From NCBI RefSeq assembly GCF_017638545.1, contig NZ_CP072110.1, positions 2,294,001 through 2,358,000 on the forward strand: 64,000 nucleotides of DNA, read 5' to 3'. The notes beneath the pieces are model-generated. The model was given only the letters and a program-made list of their open reading frames with translations, was not told the origin of the DNA and ran no database searches. Origin of the DNA: Psychrosphaera ytuae (GTDB lineage: Bacteria > Pseudomonadota > Gammaproteobacteria > Enterobacterales > Alteromonadaceae). Numbering within the stretch: the stretch's first letter is position 1; each line of letters begins with the position of its first letter. Shown here piece by piece: positions 54,563 to 63,940 of the stretch. Made by a program: the position numbers and the translations under genes.

Positions 54563-56821
54563 ATGGCATCAAAGTACACGTCTAAAAGTGAGCCCTATTT
54601 ATTTGCTGGTCAGTCTCTACACGATGATTCAGAAAGTGAAGTTTTAGACCATTTACCTGCATGGAACATACTGGTCGTTGATGATGAACCTGAAGTTCAT
54701 AAAGTAACTCAGATGGCTTTAGAGAACATGGTTATTTCTGGCCGACGTCTACAGTTTTTGAATGCCTATAGCGGTTATGAAGCTAAAGAAATTCTCGCCA
54801 AAAAGCCGAATATAGCGGTGACCTTACTAGATGTCGTTATGGAAAGTGATGATGCTGGTCTTAAATTAGTCCGAACAATCAGAGAAGAGCTACAACTAAA
54901 AGACATTCGCATCATCTTACGTACAGGTCAGCCGGGATATGCACCGGAAGAGCGTGTTGTCATTGATTACGATATTAACGACTATGTGACAAAGACAGAG
55001 TTAACTCGAAATCGCTTGCTGACAACTTTGTGTACGGCGATTCGTTCTTACCAACAAATTAAACATATCAATGAATCTAGAGACTTTTTACAAAAGCTCA
55101 ATGTGATGAATAGTACCTTGATTGAACAGAAAAGCTTTGTAAGTTTTGTACGTCGTTTGGTTTTGATGTCGATTGATCTTTTTTCTGCGAGAGGACCGGG
55201 TGTCTTTTTATTAAACTCAAGTGAACAAAGAGACTCTGTTGATAAGTTTTATGTTGAATTTAGTAACGATGAACTTTATTCGTTCAGCGGTCAATTGTGT
55301 CGAGAGATAATTCCGACTTACGATGTTGGTTTGATAGAGAAAGCGCTACAAAAGAAAAGTTCGATAATAGACAGAGATCGATTGATCTTATATATACCAT
55401 CGAAGTCCTGCGTAGGTATATTGATTATTTATGATGCAGATAGTGAGTGTATTCGCAATGAGCTCGTTGAATCTTTTGTATCAAATATGGCTTCGGATTT
55501 GGATAATTCGTTATTACTCAAAAAAGTCAGCGATATTGCATTTCTCGATGAAATGACGCAAATGCCAAACCGTTCGCGCTTTATTCAACACTTGGACGAT
55601 TTTGTAAAACCCGACAGTCAAATGGATACTGTAATGTTGTTAGATATCGAACATTTTTCAGATATTAATGATGGTCTAGGGCAAGAAGCGGGTAATAATC
55701 TCTTAGTCGGTGTGGCTGAAAGGCTCAACCGGCAGTTTGGCGACGATGCAATTATATGCAGAGTTGGGGCTGATATTTTCGGGTTGATTGGCTCAGGAGA
55801 AAAACTACACGAATACAGTGTATTAGCTATATTTGATCAACCATTCAAAGTGAGTAATAACCAAATTCCGGTCAATGCCCGATTGGGTATTTGCCGTAAG
55901 CCTGATAGCTCCGAGTCAGGCTTAACGGTTATCAAACATGCCAATATTGCGTTAAATAAAGCTAAAAAAGACAGCCAATCTAGGTTTAATGTTTATCGTC
56001 CTGAAATGGAGGACGAAACAAGTTGGCGTTTGTCCATGATCCGAAAACTTACCGATGATTTTTTCGAGTCTAAATTACAAGTGTGGTATCAGCCTCAGGT
56101 TGATATAGAAACCGAGAAAGTAATAGGCGTTGAAGCTTTGTTGCGCTGGCCTAACGATGACGGAGGCTTCATTTCACCATTGACGTTTATTCCGTTGGCT
56201 GAATATACCGGATTGATTGTCGATATTGGTGCTTGGGTATTAGAGCAGAGTTGTATTGAAGTAAATCGACTTAAAAAGTTAGGCCATGGTCGCTTGCGGG
56301 TCGCAGTTAATGTGTCTATGCCTCAATTCAAGAACGGCCACTTTGTTGATGATGTTATTAGTGTTGCCAAAGCTTACGGCATTCCACCAGAAGATATTGA
56401 ATTAGAGATCACTGAAAGCGTGGTTATGGACGACACGCACCACGTTATATCTGCATTAGAGAAATTAAGAGCGAATGGGTTTACGGTCGCTATCGATGAC
56501 TTTGGAACCGGGTTTTCGTCTTTGAGTTATTTACACAAGCTACCTTTAAATCGACTGAAAGTAGACAGAGAGTTCATTCGTGAGATCGGTGAAGGAGGCG
56601 ATGGTGCAATTGCTGAGACTATAGTCGAATTAGGGCAAAAATTAGGTTTGGAAGTTATTGCAGAGGGGATTGAAACCAAAGTGCAGCTTGAGTACATCAA
56701 AAAGCTAGGGTGTGATGAGGCACAAGGATATTATTTTGCAAAGCCTATGCCTGGGTATGAACTGGAACGATTTCTGTCCGAGCTTAACGCCAATTCAGAG
56801 ACGAAAGATAAAGCTAGTTAA
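54563..56821 (+). CDS. REC-DUF3369-GGDEF-EAL response regulator, probable c-di-GMP phosphodiesterase
   Basis: Cytoplasmic protein of 752 residues. Residues ~34-155 are a receiver domain (ILVVDDEPEVHKV; phospho-acceptor Asp90 in VTLLDVVME). Residues ~170-320 fit DUF3369, a GAF-like domain. Residues ~325-485 are a GGDEF domain whose active site reads RVGADIFGLIG, so it is degenerate and probably not a cyclase. Residues ~500-740 are an EAL domain with E524 in EALLRW, and the DDFGTGFSSLSYL motif (Asp645-646) intact, so c-di-GMP hydrolysis is likely. No histidine kinase gene lies nearby. A bidirectional terminator separates it from uvrA. In this organism it could tie to polysaccharide control, which is inference. 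Confidence 0.92.
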   Translation: MASKYTSKSEPYLFAGQSLHDDSESEVLDHLPAWNILVVDDEPEVHKVTQMALENMVISGRRLQFLNAYSGYEAKEILAKKPNIAVTLLDVVMESDDAGLKLVRTIREELQLKDIRIILRTGQPGYAPEERVVIDYDINDYVTKTELTRNRLLTTLCTAIRSYQQIKHINESRDFLQKLNVMNSTLIEQKSFVSFVRRLVLMSIDLFSARGPGVFLLNSSEQRDSVDKFYVEFSNDELYSFSGQLCREIIPTYDVGLIEKALQKKSSIIDRDRLILYIPSKSCVGILIIYDADSECIRNELVESFVSNMASDLDNSLLLKKVSDIAFLDEMTQMPNRSRFIQHLDDFVKPDSQMDTVMLLDIEHFSDINDGLGQEAGNNLLVGVAERLNRQFGDDAIICRVGADIFGLIGSGEKLHEYSVLAIFDQPFKVSNNQIPVNARLGICRKPDSSESGLTVIKHANIALNKAKKDSQSRFNVYRPEMEDETSWRLSMIRKLTDDFFESKLQVWYQPQVDIETEKVIGVEALLRWPNDDGGFISPLTFIPLAEYTGLIVDIGAWVLEQSCIEVNRLKKLGHGRLRVAVNVSMPQFKNGHFVDDVISVAKAYGIPPEDIELEITESVVMDDTHHVISALEKLRANGFTVAIDDFGTGFSSLSYLHKLPLNRLKVDREFIREIGEGGDGAIAETIVELGQKLGLEVIAEGIETKVQLEYIKKLGCDEAQGYYFAKPMPGYELERFLSELNANSETKDKAS

Positions 56822-56856
56822 AACAAAGGTTGCCCACGGCAACCTTTGTTTTTTCT
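56821..56856. terminator. Bidirectional terminator between the EAL gene and uvrA
   Basis: AACAAAGGTTGCC (to 56835) - CAC - GGCAACCTTTGTT (from 56839), then TTTTCT. The long near-perfect stem begins at the stop codon of the EAL gene and serves both convergent genes. Confidence 0.9.
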
Positions 56857-56871
56857 CTTTTGGAGATACAA

Positions 56872-59694
56872 TTAAGATATCATTGGTTTTAAGTATTTAG
56901 CGGTAAAAGACGCTTTGACATCACATACTTCTTCTGGGGTTCCTGCTGCTACAATCGTGCCACCGCCAGAACCACCTTCTGGGCCCAAATCTACGATATA
57001 GTCAGCCGTTTTAATTACGTCTAAATTGTGCTCAATAATAACTAGAGTGTTTCCGTGATCTCGCAGACGATGAAGAACCGCTAAGAGTTGCTCTATATCG
57101 TGGAAGTGCAGACCTGTTGTTGGTTCATCAAGGATATAAAGGGTCTTACCCGTATCTCTTTTTGATAGCTCTTTGGCTAACTTAACTCGTTGCGCCTCAC
57201 CACCAGAAAGAGTGGTAGCTGATTGACCTAAACGAATGTAGCTTAGGCCCACATCCATGAGTGTTTGTAATTTACGTGCAATGGCCGGAATCGCATCAAA
57301 AAACTCTCGAGCATCTTCGACTGTCATATCCAAAACTTGATGGATGTTTTTACCTTTGTAAGTAACTTCCAACGTCTCGCGGTTATAACGTTTTCCTGCA
57401 CATACATCACATGGTACATAAACGTCAGGTAAGAAGTGCATTTCTACTTTTATTACACCGTCGCCCTGACAAGCTTCGCATCGACCGCCTTTTACGTTAA
57501 AGCTGAAACGACCGGCTTTATACCCTCGAGCACGTGCCTCTTGTGTACCACAAAACAGCTCTCGAATATTAGTGAAGATACCTGTATAGGTTGCAGGGTT
57601 TGACCGTGGCGTGCGACCTATTGGGCTTTGGTCGATGTCGATCACTTTATCTAAGTGTTCAAGACCTGTAATCTCTTTGTATGGCGCAGGTGCAGCAGTG
57701 GTCGCCTTGTTCAATTCACGGTGAGTGATTGGGAATAACGTTCCGTTAATGAGTGTCGATTTACCTGACCCAGAAACACCAGTGATACAGGTCATCAACC
57801 CAACGGGAATATCTATGGAGACGTCTTGTAGATTGTTTCCGGTTGCGCCTTTTAGAGACAACCATTTCTCTTTGTTAACTGGGACGCGTTGTTTCGGCAC
57901 TTCAATTTTTCTGACACCTGATAGATACTGGCCTGTTACTGAATTCGGATTGTTTTTTACTTCATCTGGTGTGCCTTGTGCTATCACTTGTCCACCGTGA
58001 ACACCCGCTCCAGGACCGATATCAATAACGTGATCTGCTTCTCTGATAGCGTCTTCATCGTGTTCGACTACAATCACTGTATTACCCAGATCACGCAAGT
58101 GAGTTAGGGTTTTTAGTAATCGGTCATTATCTCGCTGGTGGAGGCCGATTGATGGTTCATCTAGCACGTACATTACGCCAACGAGACCTGCACCAATCTG
58201 ACTCGCTAGTCGGATTCGTTGTGCTTCACCACCGGATAAGGTTTCTGCGCTTCGAGACAGCGATAAATAAGTTAGACCTACATTAACCAAAAAGCCTAAG
58301 CGCTCTCTAATTTCTTTGAGGATCTTTTCTGCAATTTGGGCTTTTTGACCTGTTAGCGACAAGTCTTCAAAAAACTGGCTGGCTTCACCAATTGACATCT
58401 GAGTTATGGTAGGGAGATTGGTATTAGTCACAAATACATGTCGAGCTTCTTCGCGTAAACGACTGCCTTTACAGCTCGGGCAAGGCTGAGTACTGATATA
58501 TTTGGTCAGCTCTTCACGGACCGTATTCGATTCGGTTTCGCGGTAGCGACGCTCCATATTGGGTAAAATACCCTCAAACGGATGGTTGCGAACAACAACA
58601 TCACCACGGTCATTCATGTATTTAAACTCGATAGTTTGTTTACCGCTACCATTGAGGATTACGTGTCGATGCTCTTCTGGTAATTCTTCAAATGGCAGTG
58701 ATAAGTCAATATCGAAGTGGTCAGCCAATGATTTGAGCATTTGGAAATAATAAAAGTTACGCTTATCCCAGCCGCGAATAGCTCCGCCTGATAAACTCAG
58801 CTCGCCATTGACAATAACTTTGTCAGAATCAAAATATTGTTTTACACCCAGTCCATCACAGCTACTGCAAGCCCCCGCCGGGTTGTTGAATGAAAAAAGT
58901 CGAGGTTCAAGCTCTTGCATCGAGTAACCGCAGACCGGGCAGGCAAAGTTAGCACTGAACGTGAGCTCTTCTTCATCGCCATCCATAAAGCTAACGCGAA
59001 CTATGCCCCCACTTAATTCCAGAGACGTTTCAATGGATTCGGCCAATCGCTGTTGTATGTCAGTTCGCACTTTTAATCGGTCAACAACTACTTCAATGGT
59101 GTGCTTTTTGTGAAGCTCTAGCTCCGGTGGATCCGATAAATCACAGACTTCGCCATCAATTCGAGCACGGATATAACCTTGAGCTGCTAGGTTTTCTAGC
59201 GTTTTGACGTGCTCGCCTTTACGGTCTTTTACGACTGGCGCTAAGATCATAATTTTAGAGCTTTCAGGTAGCTCTAAAATTCGGTCGACCATTTGTGACA
59301 CTGTCTGTGCCTCTAACGGCTCGCCGTGAGTAGGACAGGTAGGTGTGCCGACTCGTGCATACAAGAGGCGTAGGTAATCGTATATTTCGGTAATAGTTCC
59401 CACGGTTGAACGAGGGTTGTGAGATGTAGATTTTTGTTCAATGGAAATAGCAGGCGACAGTCCTTCGATGTGATCGACATCTGGTTTTTCCATTAATGAT
59501 AAAAATTGACGTGCGTATGCGGAAAGCGATTCTACATATCGACGTTGGCCTTCGGCATATAAAGTGTCGAACGCTAAAGATGACTTTCCAGAACCCGATA
59601 GGCCGGTAATAACAATGAGCTTATCGCGAGGAATTTCGAGGTCGATATTTTTTAGATTGTGGGTGCGGGCGCCGCGAACTTCAATTTTATCCAT
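56872..59694 (-). CDS. uvrA: Excinuclease ABC subunit A
   Basis: UvrA, 940 residues from ATG 59694 (E. coli 940), the DNA damage sensor of nucleotide excision repair; a GTG two codons earlier is the other possible start. It follows E. coli UvrA almost throughout: MDKIEVRGARTHNLKNIDLE, Walker A GLSGSGKSSL and GVSGSGKSTL, signature LSGGEAQRIRLA and LSGGEAQRVKLA, and the zinc modules CPVCGYSM-CSSC and CEACQGDG-CDVC. No convincing LexA box is seen upstream, only a half-site TACTGT near 59726. In related genomes uvrA is divergent from an MFS gene and ssb; here a PEP-CTERM gene pair lies between. Confidence 0.97.
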   Translation of the reverse strand: MDKIEVRGARTHNLKNIDLEIPRDKLIVITGLSGSGKSSLAFDTLYAEGQRRYVESLSAYARQFLSLMEKPDVDHIEGLSPAISIEQKSTSHNPRSTVGTITEIYDYLRLLYARVGTPTCPTHGEPLEAQTVSQMVDRILELPESSKIMILAPVVKDRKGEHVKTLENLAAQGYIRARIDGEVCDLSDPPELELHKKHTIEVVVDRLKVRTDIQQRLAESIETSLELSGGIVRVSFMDGDEEELTFSANFACPVCGYSMQELEPRLFSFNNPAGACSSCDGLGVKQYFDSDKVIVNGELSLSGGAIRGWDKRNFYYFQMLKSLADHFDIDLSLPFEELPEEHRHVILNGSGKQTIEFKYMNDRGDVVVRNHPFEGILPNMERRYRETESNTVREELTKYISTQPCPSCKGSRLREEARHVFVTNTNLPTITQMSIGEASQFFEDLSLTGQKAQIAEKILKEIRERLGFLVNVGLTYLSLSRSAETLSGGEAQRIRLASQIGAGLVGVMYVLDEPSIGLHQRDNDRLLKTLTHLRDLGNTVIVVEHDEDAIREADHVIDIGPGAGVHGGQVIAQGTPDEVKNNPNSVTGQYLSGVRKIEVPKQRVPVNKEKWLSLKGATGNNLQDVSIDIPVGLMTCITGVSGSGKSTLINGTLFPITHRELNKATTAAPAPYKEITGLEHLDKVIDIDQSPIGRTPRSNPATYTGIFTNIRELFCGTQEARARGYKAGRFSFNVKGGRCEACQGDGVIKVEMHFLPDVYVPCDVCAGKRYNRETLEVTYKGKNIHQVLDMTVEDAREFFDAIPAIARKLQTLMDVGLSYIRLGQSATTLSGGEAQRVKLAKELSKRDTGKTLYILDEPTTGLHFHDIEQLLAVLHRLRDHGNTLVIIEHNLDVIKTADYIVDLGPEGGSGGGTIVAAGTPEEVCDVKASFTAKYLKPMIS

Positions 59695-60100
59695 ATTCAC
59701 TTTTTACCGAGTTAATAGATCAGACAGTATTACATTTTTAACCCTGCCAGGTAAATAAAATAGCAAGGATGTGACAATCAAACTTAAGAGTAGAGTTTAG
59801 CTTAGGTTATATGCTTCAAGTACAGGATAAGATTAACCTATTAATCTTTTTGTTTTACGTGATAGTGATTGCATAAATTTGCCAGTTGGTTAAAATTTAG
59901 CAACTGAGCAAATTGGCGATGTTTATTTTGGTAAAAGCTGTGAAAAGGGTGTCTGAATTTTTTACAACGCTTCTATTTCCATGTTTTAAATTATTGAAAT
60001 GAAAGGGCTTTGTGTTTGGCTCACCTTTTGCTAGTAGAGAGTTATAAGATTAAACGTTTACCTATTTCAAAATTGGATTGAAGTAGAAGAGGTTTTGGAA
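59695..60100 (+). promoter_or_regulatory. Control region of the PEP-CTERM gene
   Basis: No gene is visible. AAGATTAA-CCTA-TTAATCTT (59829-59848) is an eight-base inverted repeat followed by T-rich sequence. A much longer repeat at 59876-59914 has 13-base arms (AATTTGC.CAGTTG and CAACTG.A.GCAAATT, one bulged base) around a 12-base centre. A sigma54-type promoter lies at 60017-60032. The long repeat is about 148 bases upstream of the expected start site, a normal place for an enhancer-binding activator. Confidence 0.6.
60017..60032 (+). promoter_or_regulatory. Sigma54-type promoter of the PEP-CTERM gene
   Basis: TGGCTCACCTTTTGCT: -24 TGGCTC (one change from TGGCAC), -12 TTGCT as in the consensus, ten bases between GG and GC. 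The start site would be near 60043, about 58 bases before ATG 60101. PEP-CTERM genes are known to be controlled by PrsK/PrsR and sigma54 in other species. Confidence 0.65.
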
Positions 60101-60919
60101 ATGAAAAAGTTTTTAGTAGCGCTTGTGGCGCTATTGCCAATGGCGGCGACGGCGAGTGGCTCAACTAGTACAACGTATTGGTGGTCTACCCAGAACGGCG
60201 TGGACGGTGTCAATAATGGTTTCAACGACCTAACTATTAACAATAGCGATGAAGTTGTCGGCCAACCTTTTGCAAATATTGGTTTGAATATCACTGGATG
60301 GTCAGATCACAATCCAGCTAACGACCCTACTAATATTCAGTCGAACAAAGAGGCCTACGATCAAACAGTGGGTCAGGCTCATATCTATCATTGGGGATCT
60401 AGCAAAAAAGTTGGGGTTGTAAATTCTGACGAAAATGTAAACACCTCAGGTGACCATGCAATTGACAATGGGACATCGAACAACTCCTACTGGGCTGATC
60501 AAGACATGGTATTACTTAGCTTCACATCTAGTGTAGTGCTTAAAGGGTTACAGGTCTCTTGGCAGGATCTTGGCAGTGATGGAGCTCTAAACATTGGTGC
60601 TATCGAGGTAAACCAAAGTCAAGTTGCAGATATGAAATCTGGAAATAAATCTTGGTCCGATATATTTGATAGCACTCAAATGCTGAGCATTTCGGATTAT
60701 ATTGACACTACTCAATACTATTCAATAAATAACCCCTCTCAACGAGCGTCATCAATGTGGCTTGTAGGATTCTACAATGAAGGTGGTGATAACTATGATG
60801 CTTTCAAGCTAATGGGAGTTGGTGGCTCTAAAATGGTTACTGCGGTCAGTGAGCCGAGCATTTTTGCTCTGTTTGCTATGGGCCTTATGTTGATTGGAAG
60901 ACGTAAATTTCGCGCTTAA
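60101..60919 (+). CDS. PEP-CTERM sorting-domain surface protein
   Basis: Exported protein of 272 residues. Signal peptide MKKFLVALVALLPMAATASG; then a Ser/Asn/Asp/Trp-rich extracellular domain of unknown fold (WWSTQNGVDGVNNGF, WSDHNPANDP); and a C-terminal PEP-CTERM tail, VSEPSIFALFAMGLMLIG followed by RRKFRA, with Ser in the first position of the motif, a common variant. Exosortase A, encoded at 9.3-10.9 kb, is its likely processor, freeing it from the membrane for display or secretion with the polysaccharide. ATG 60101 has AGAGG eight bases upstream. It has its own sigma54-type promoter and terminator. It may belong to the XDP-type exosortase-dependent proteins. Confidence 0.9.
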   Translation: MKKFLVALVALLPMAATASGSTSTTYWWSTQNGVDGVNNGFNDLTINNSDEVVGQPFANIGLNITGWSDHNPANDPTNIQSNKEAYDQTVGQAHIYHWGSSKKVGVVNSDENVNTSGDHAIDNGTSNNSYWADQDMVLLSFTSSVVLKGLQVSWQDLGSDGALNIGAIEVNQSQVADMKSGNKSWSDIFDSTQMLSISDYIDTTQYYSINNPSQRASSMWLVGFYNEGGDNYDAFKLMGVGGSKMVTAVSEPSIFALFAMGLMLIGRRKFRA

Positions 60920-60947
60920 TTTACGTTATAATATGATTTATGTTAAG

Positions 60948-60973
60948 AAAGATGGCTAGTTGCCATCTTTTTT
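60948..60973 (+). terminator. Terminator after the PEP-CTERM gene
   Basis: AAAGATGGC (60948-60956) - TAGTT - GCCATCTTT, then T-rich sequence. It separates the surface protein from the PrsT-like gene, so the latter is probably expressed by read-through or its own promoter. Confidence 0.8.
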
Positions 60974-61006
60974 ATTTTTGTAGTAGTTAAAATGCTTAGG
61001 GTTTTT

Positions 61007-63817
61007 ATGTGGGATCGATTGTTTAGTCAGGTAGACATCAAAATTAAGTTAATTTTACTCTTGGGAGCAATTATCCCTGTACACGTTTTAGCAATAGATA
61101 GTGACTACGAAAAAGCGCTACAGGCATACTATCAAGGCGATTTGCAAGAAAGTTTTATACATTTAAAAAACACTCTTAAAGATGATCCTCGCAATCTTCC
61201 TGCAAAAGTCCTGTTGGGTAAAATATTGACGGAAAATGGTGAATTCACACCAGCTTTTAATATTTTTCAAGAAGCTCTAAATCAAAAAGCCGACATTAAT
61301 CTTATCTTAGAAGAATATACGTCGGTATTGCTGTTTTTGGGAAAGTATCAAGACGTTATAGACATCAACTACTCCCTCTTGAAAACAGATGCACTTAGGT
61401 TTGAATTACTATTAGCAAAAGGTAATGCCTATAACCAATTATCACTTACTCAGCTCGCAGTTGATGAATTTAAAAAAGCGATCCAATTATTGCCTAAAAA
61501 TACTAGAGCAATGAATGCGTTAGCTAGCATGTACATTCAGCAAAAGCGTTTAGATGAGGCGAATGGTTTAATAAATGATTCATTAAAAATATCGCCGAAT
61601 GAGCCAAGAACAATTCATCTATTTGGACAATTGCAGGGTCAGCTTGGTGATAAAAAAGCTGAATTAGAGGCGTTTCAAAAAGCCGTCACCATCGACAACT
61701 CAGACCCATTTATAAACCGCTCATTAGTTGGTGCTTTAATTAAAAATGGAATGTATGCAGATGCGTTGACCCTCGCGGAAGAAATAATTGAACAAACCCC
61801 CAACGACCCTCGAATGAAGGTGTTGATGAGCTGGTTGTTGTCGATGAACGAAAAAGAAGAGTTATCAAAGCAGTTGTTAGAAGATGTTGTAACGTCTTTA
61901 TCTTTGTATGATGAAGAGAGCTTTATCAACGACCCAAGTCTGATATTAATCAATGCAATTTCTTTAATTAACCAACAAAACTGGGAAGCTGCGCAAAAGG
62001 AATTGTTAAAATATTTAGAATTAACTCCAAATGATGTTCAAGCGATACATTTTTTATCAGAGGTTTATATCCAAAAAGGGGAGTTTAGAGAGTCTATTGA
62101 CCTACTTGAAAACCACTATTCTCTGGTTATAAAAAATAAGCCGCTTGGTTTTAAACTACTTAATTTGTATAAAGAAAACTCAACAACGTATGAGTTTTCA
62201 AGATTACTTGACCAGTTATATTCAGAATTTCCTCAGGACCCGAGTATTGCCCTTCAACAAGCGTCTCTTCTATCAAAAAGAGGCCGTGTACGAGATGCAA
62301 AAGAGGTTTTGGATAGTCTTCCTGATGAGTCCAAACGCACCCAAGCATATCAATTAGCCAACGGTATCATATTTCTTGAAAATGGAAATTTGGAACGTGC
62401 AGAAGATATAAGTAAATCGTTATTGGAAAATCCTGACCCTAGTGCAGAAGTACATGGTTTCGCAGGGGCAGTAAAGATAAAACGTCAAAGCCCAGCTGAA
62501 GCGGAGGTTTTGCTTCGCAAATCATTGGAACAAAATCCTAATGCTTTTGAAGTTAGGTTCAATCTTGCGACTGCCTTAAGGATGCAGCAAAAGTTAACGG
62601 ACGCAATACAAATTATCGAGTCTTTGGTGGCAGAGAAGCCAGAGAATGTGTCAGTTAAATTAATACACGCACAAACCTTAAGTGAATTGGGCAAAAAACG
62701 AGAGGCTATATCAGTATTAGAATCTATCGAGAAAGCGAAGCTCACAGATAGCAGTGCTTTGTTATTATTTGGCTTGTATAACGAGCTCAATAATTTTGAT
62801 GGGGCGTTAAAGGTTGTTGAAATATTAAATAATAATAGCCTATACAATCGACAGTTCATGTTTATGAAAGTTGAAACATTAGTAAGGTTAAATAGATTAG
62901 ATGAGGCCAAAAAACAGCTCGGTATCTTATACGGATTAGCGGAAGATGATGGGCGTTTATTATACAACGTTGCGTCATGGCAACGAAAAATCGCTGATTA
63001 TGAAGGCGCGGAGTTGACTCATCAAAAGCTAAGTCGATTGATACCGGATAATATTCTAGTCAAAACGGAATATGTTCGTTTCTTATTGTCAAAAGGGGAA
63101 TTAGATAAAGCTCAAATCTTAGCTTCTAATTTGATTAAAGAGTCCAATGGTAACGCGAACGCTTATCATGTACTTGGTGACGTATATTTAGCCCAACAGC
63201 AACTGACTAATGCAAGTAAGCAGTATTGGCGAGCCATCGAAGCAGACAGCGATTTTGACTTAGTAGTCTTGAAGTTAGTTGATTTGGCAAAGTTGGGTCA
63301 TGACTATGCAAAAACCATCAAACTTTTAGAGTCAAAGTTAGATCGTGATCCTCAAAAGTTATGGGTTAAACAAATCTTAGCCGATCTTTACTTTAGTGCA
63401 GGCGAATCTAAAAAAGCGGATAAATATTATTCCGACCTAATCTTGCTTCCCAGTTTTAATGGTAACGCACTGATCTATAATAATTTAGCTATATTACAAC
63501 TAGATTATTCACCTAAGCTAGGTTTAGAGACCGCAAAAACTGCAAGTGAGTTACAACCTAATAACGCAAACATCATCGATACGCTCGCTTGGGCACATGC
63601 AATGAACGGAGATTACGGGCAATCATTGCAACTATTGAGAAATGCTTTTGCGATGGACTCAAGTAACCTTGAAATTAGATACCATTTGGCGTTTGTACTG
63701 ACAGAACTAGACCGTTTGGTTGAAGCCAAAATAGAACTCGATGCGATTCTTAATTCGAATCCTAATGATGATTTAAGAGAAAAAGCAATGTCACTTCAGG
63801 CTCGAATTAACGGATAA
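61007..63817 (+). CDS. prsT: PrsT-like TPR protein of the XrtA/PEP-CTERM system
   Basis: Protein of 936 residues built almost wholly of tetratricopeptide repeats (for example YEKALQAYYQGDLQESFIHL, NAYNQLSLTQLAVDEFKKAI, YHVLGDVYLAQQQLTNASKQYWRAIEADSDF-like blocks) with about 20 or more repeats in all. Length and context match PrsT (TIGR02917), which goes with exosortase A. The N-terminus has a signal (IKLILLLGAIIPVHVLA) but no lipobox Cys, whereas the family is usually a lipoprotein. ATG 61007 has AGGG five bases upstream; ATG 60992 lacks a ribosome binding site. It should be periplasmic and bind secretion or polysaccharide components. It lies 88 bases after the PEP-CTERM gene. Confidence 0.82.
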   Translation: MWDRLFSQVDIKIKLILLLGAIIPVHVLAIDSDYEKALQAYYQGDLQESFIHLKNTLKDDPRNLPAKVLLGKILTENGEFTPAFNIFQEALNQKADINLILEEYTSVLLFLGKYQDVIDINYSLLKTDALRFELLLAKGNAYNQLSLTQLAVDEFKKAIQLLPKNTRAMNALASMYIQQKRLDEANGLINDSLKISPNEPRTIHLFGQLQGQLGDKKAELEAFQKAVTIDNSDPFINRSLVGALIKNGMYADALTLAEEIIEQTPNDPRMKVLMSWLLSMNEKEELSKQLLEDVVTSLSLYDEESFINDPSLILINAISLINQQNWEAAQKELLKYLELTPNDVQAIHFLSEVYIQKGEFRESIDLLENHYSLVIKNKPLGFKLLNLYKENSTTYEFSRLLDQLYSEFPQDPSIALQQASLLSKRGRVRDAKEVLDSLPDESKRTQAYQLANGIIFLENGNLERAEDISKSLLENPDPSAEVHGFAGAVKIKRQSPAEAEVLLRKSLEQNPNAFEVRFNLATALRMQQKLTDAIQIIESLVAEKPENVSVKLIHAQTLSELGKKREAISVLESIEKAKLTDSSALLLFGLYNELNNFDGALKVVEILNNNSLYNRQFMFMKVETLVRLNRLDEAKKQLGILYGLAEDDGRLLYNVASWQRKIADYEGAELTHQKLSRLIPDNILVKTEYVRFLLSKGELDKAQILASNLIKESNGNANAYHVLGDVYLAQQQLTNASKQYWRAIEADSDFDLVVLKLVDLAKLGHDYAKTIKLLESKLDRDPQKLWVKQILADLYFSAGESKKADKYYSDLILLPSFNGNALIYNNLAILQLDYSPKLGLETAKTASELQPNNANIIDTLAWAHAMNGDYGQSLQLLRNAFAMDSSNLEIRYHLAFVLTELDRLVEAKIELDAILNSNPNDDLREKAMSLQARING

Positions 63818-63895
63818 GCAGAGTTTACTCCTACCGTTTTAAATAAAATGGACCAAAGCGGTCGTCGGCACTTTAAGAACTGACCTTTATCACGG

Positions 63896-63901
63896 TATAA
63901 T
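63896..63901 (+). promoter_or_regulatory. Probable -10 element of the right-edge gene
   Basis: TATAAT, 40 bases before ATG 63941; TTTAAG at 63872-63877 (18-base spacing) is a weak -35. Confidence 0.4.
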
Positions 63902-63940
63902 GGTCGGTTCATTTATTTGGTTCAATTCCCTAGAGAGTTC

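Noticed and set aside
59715..59735. LexA box for uvrA
   Set aside because: Only a half-site TACTGT is seen; the second half does not match CTGT-N8-ACAG.
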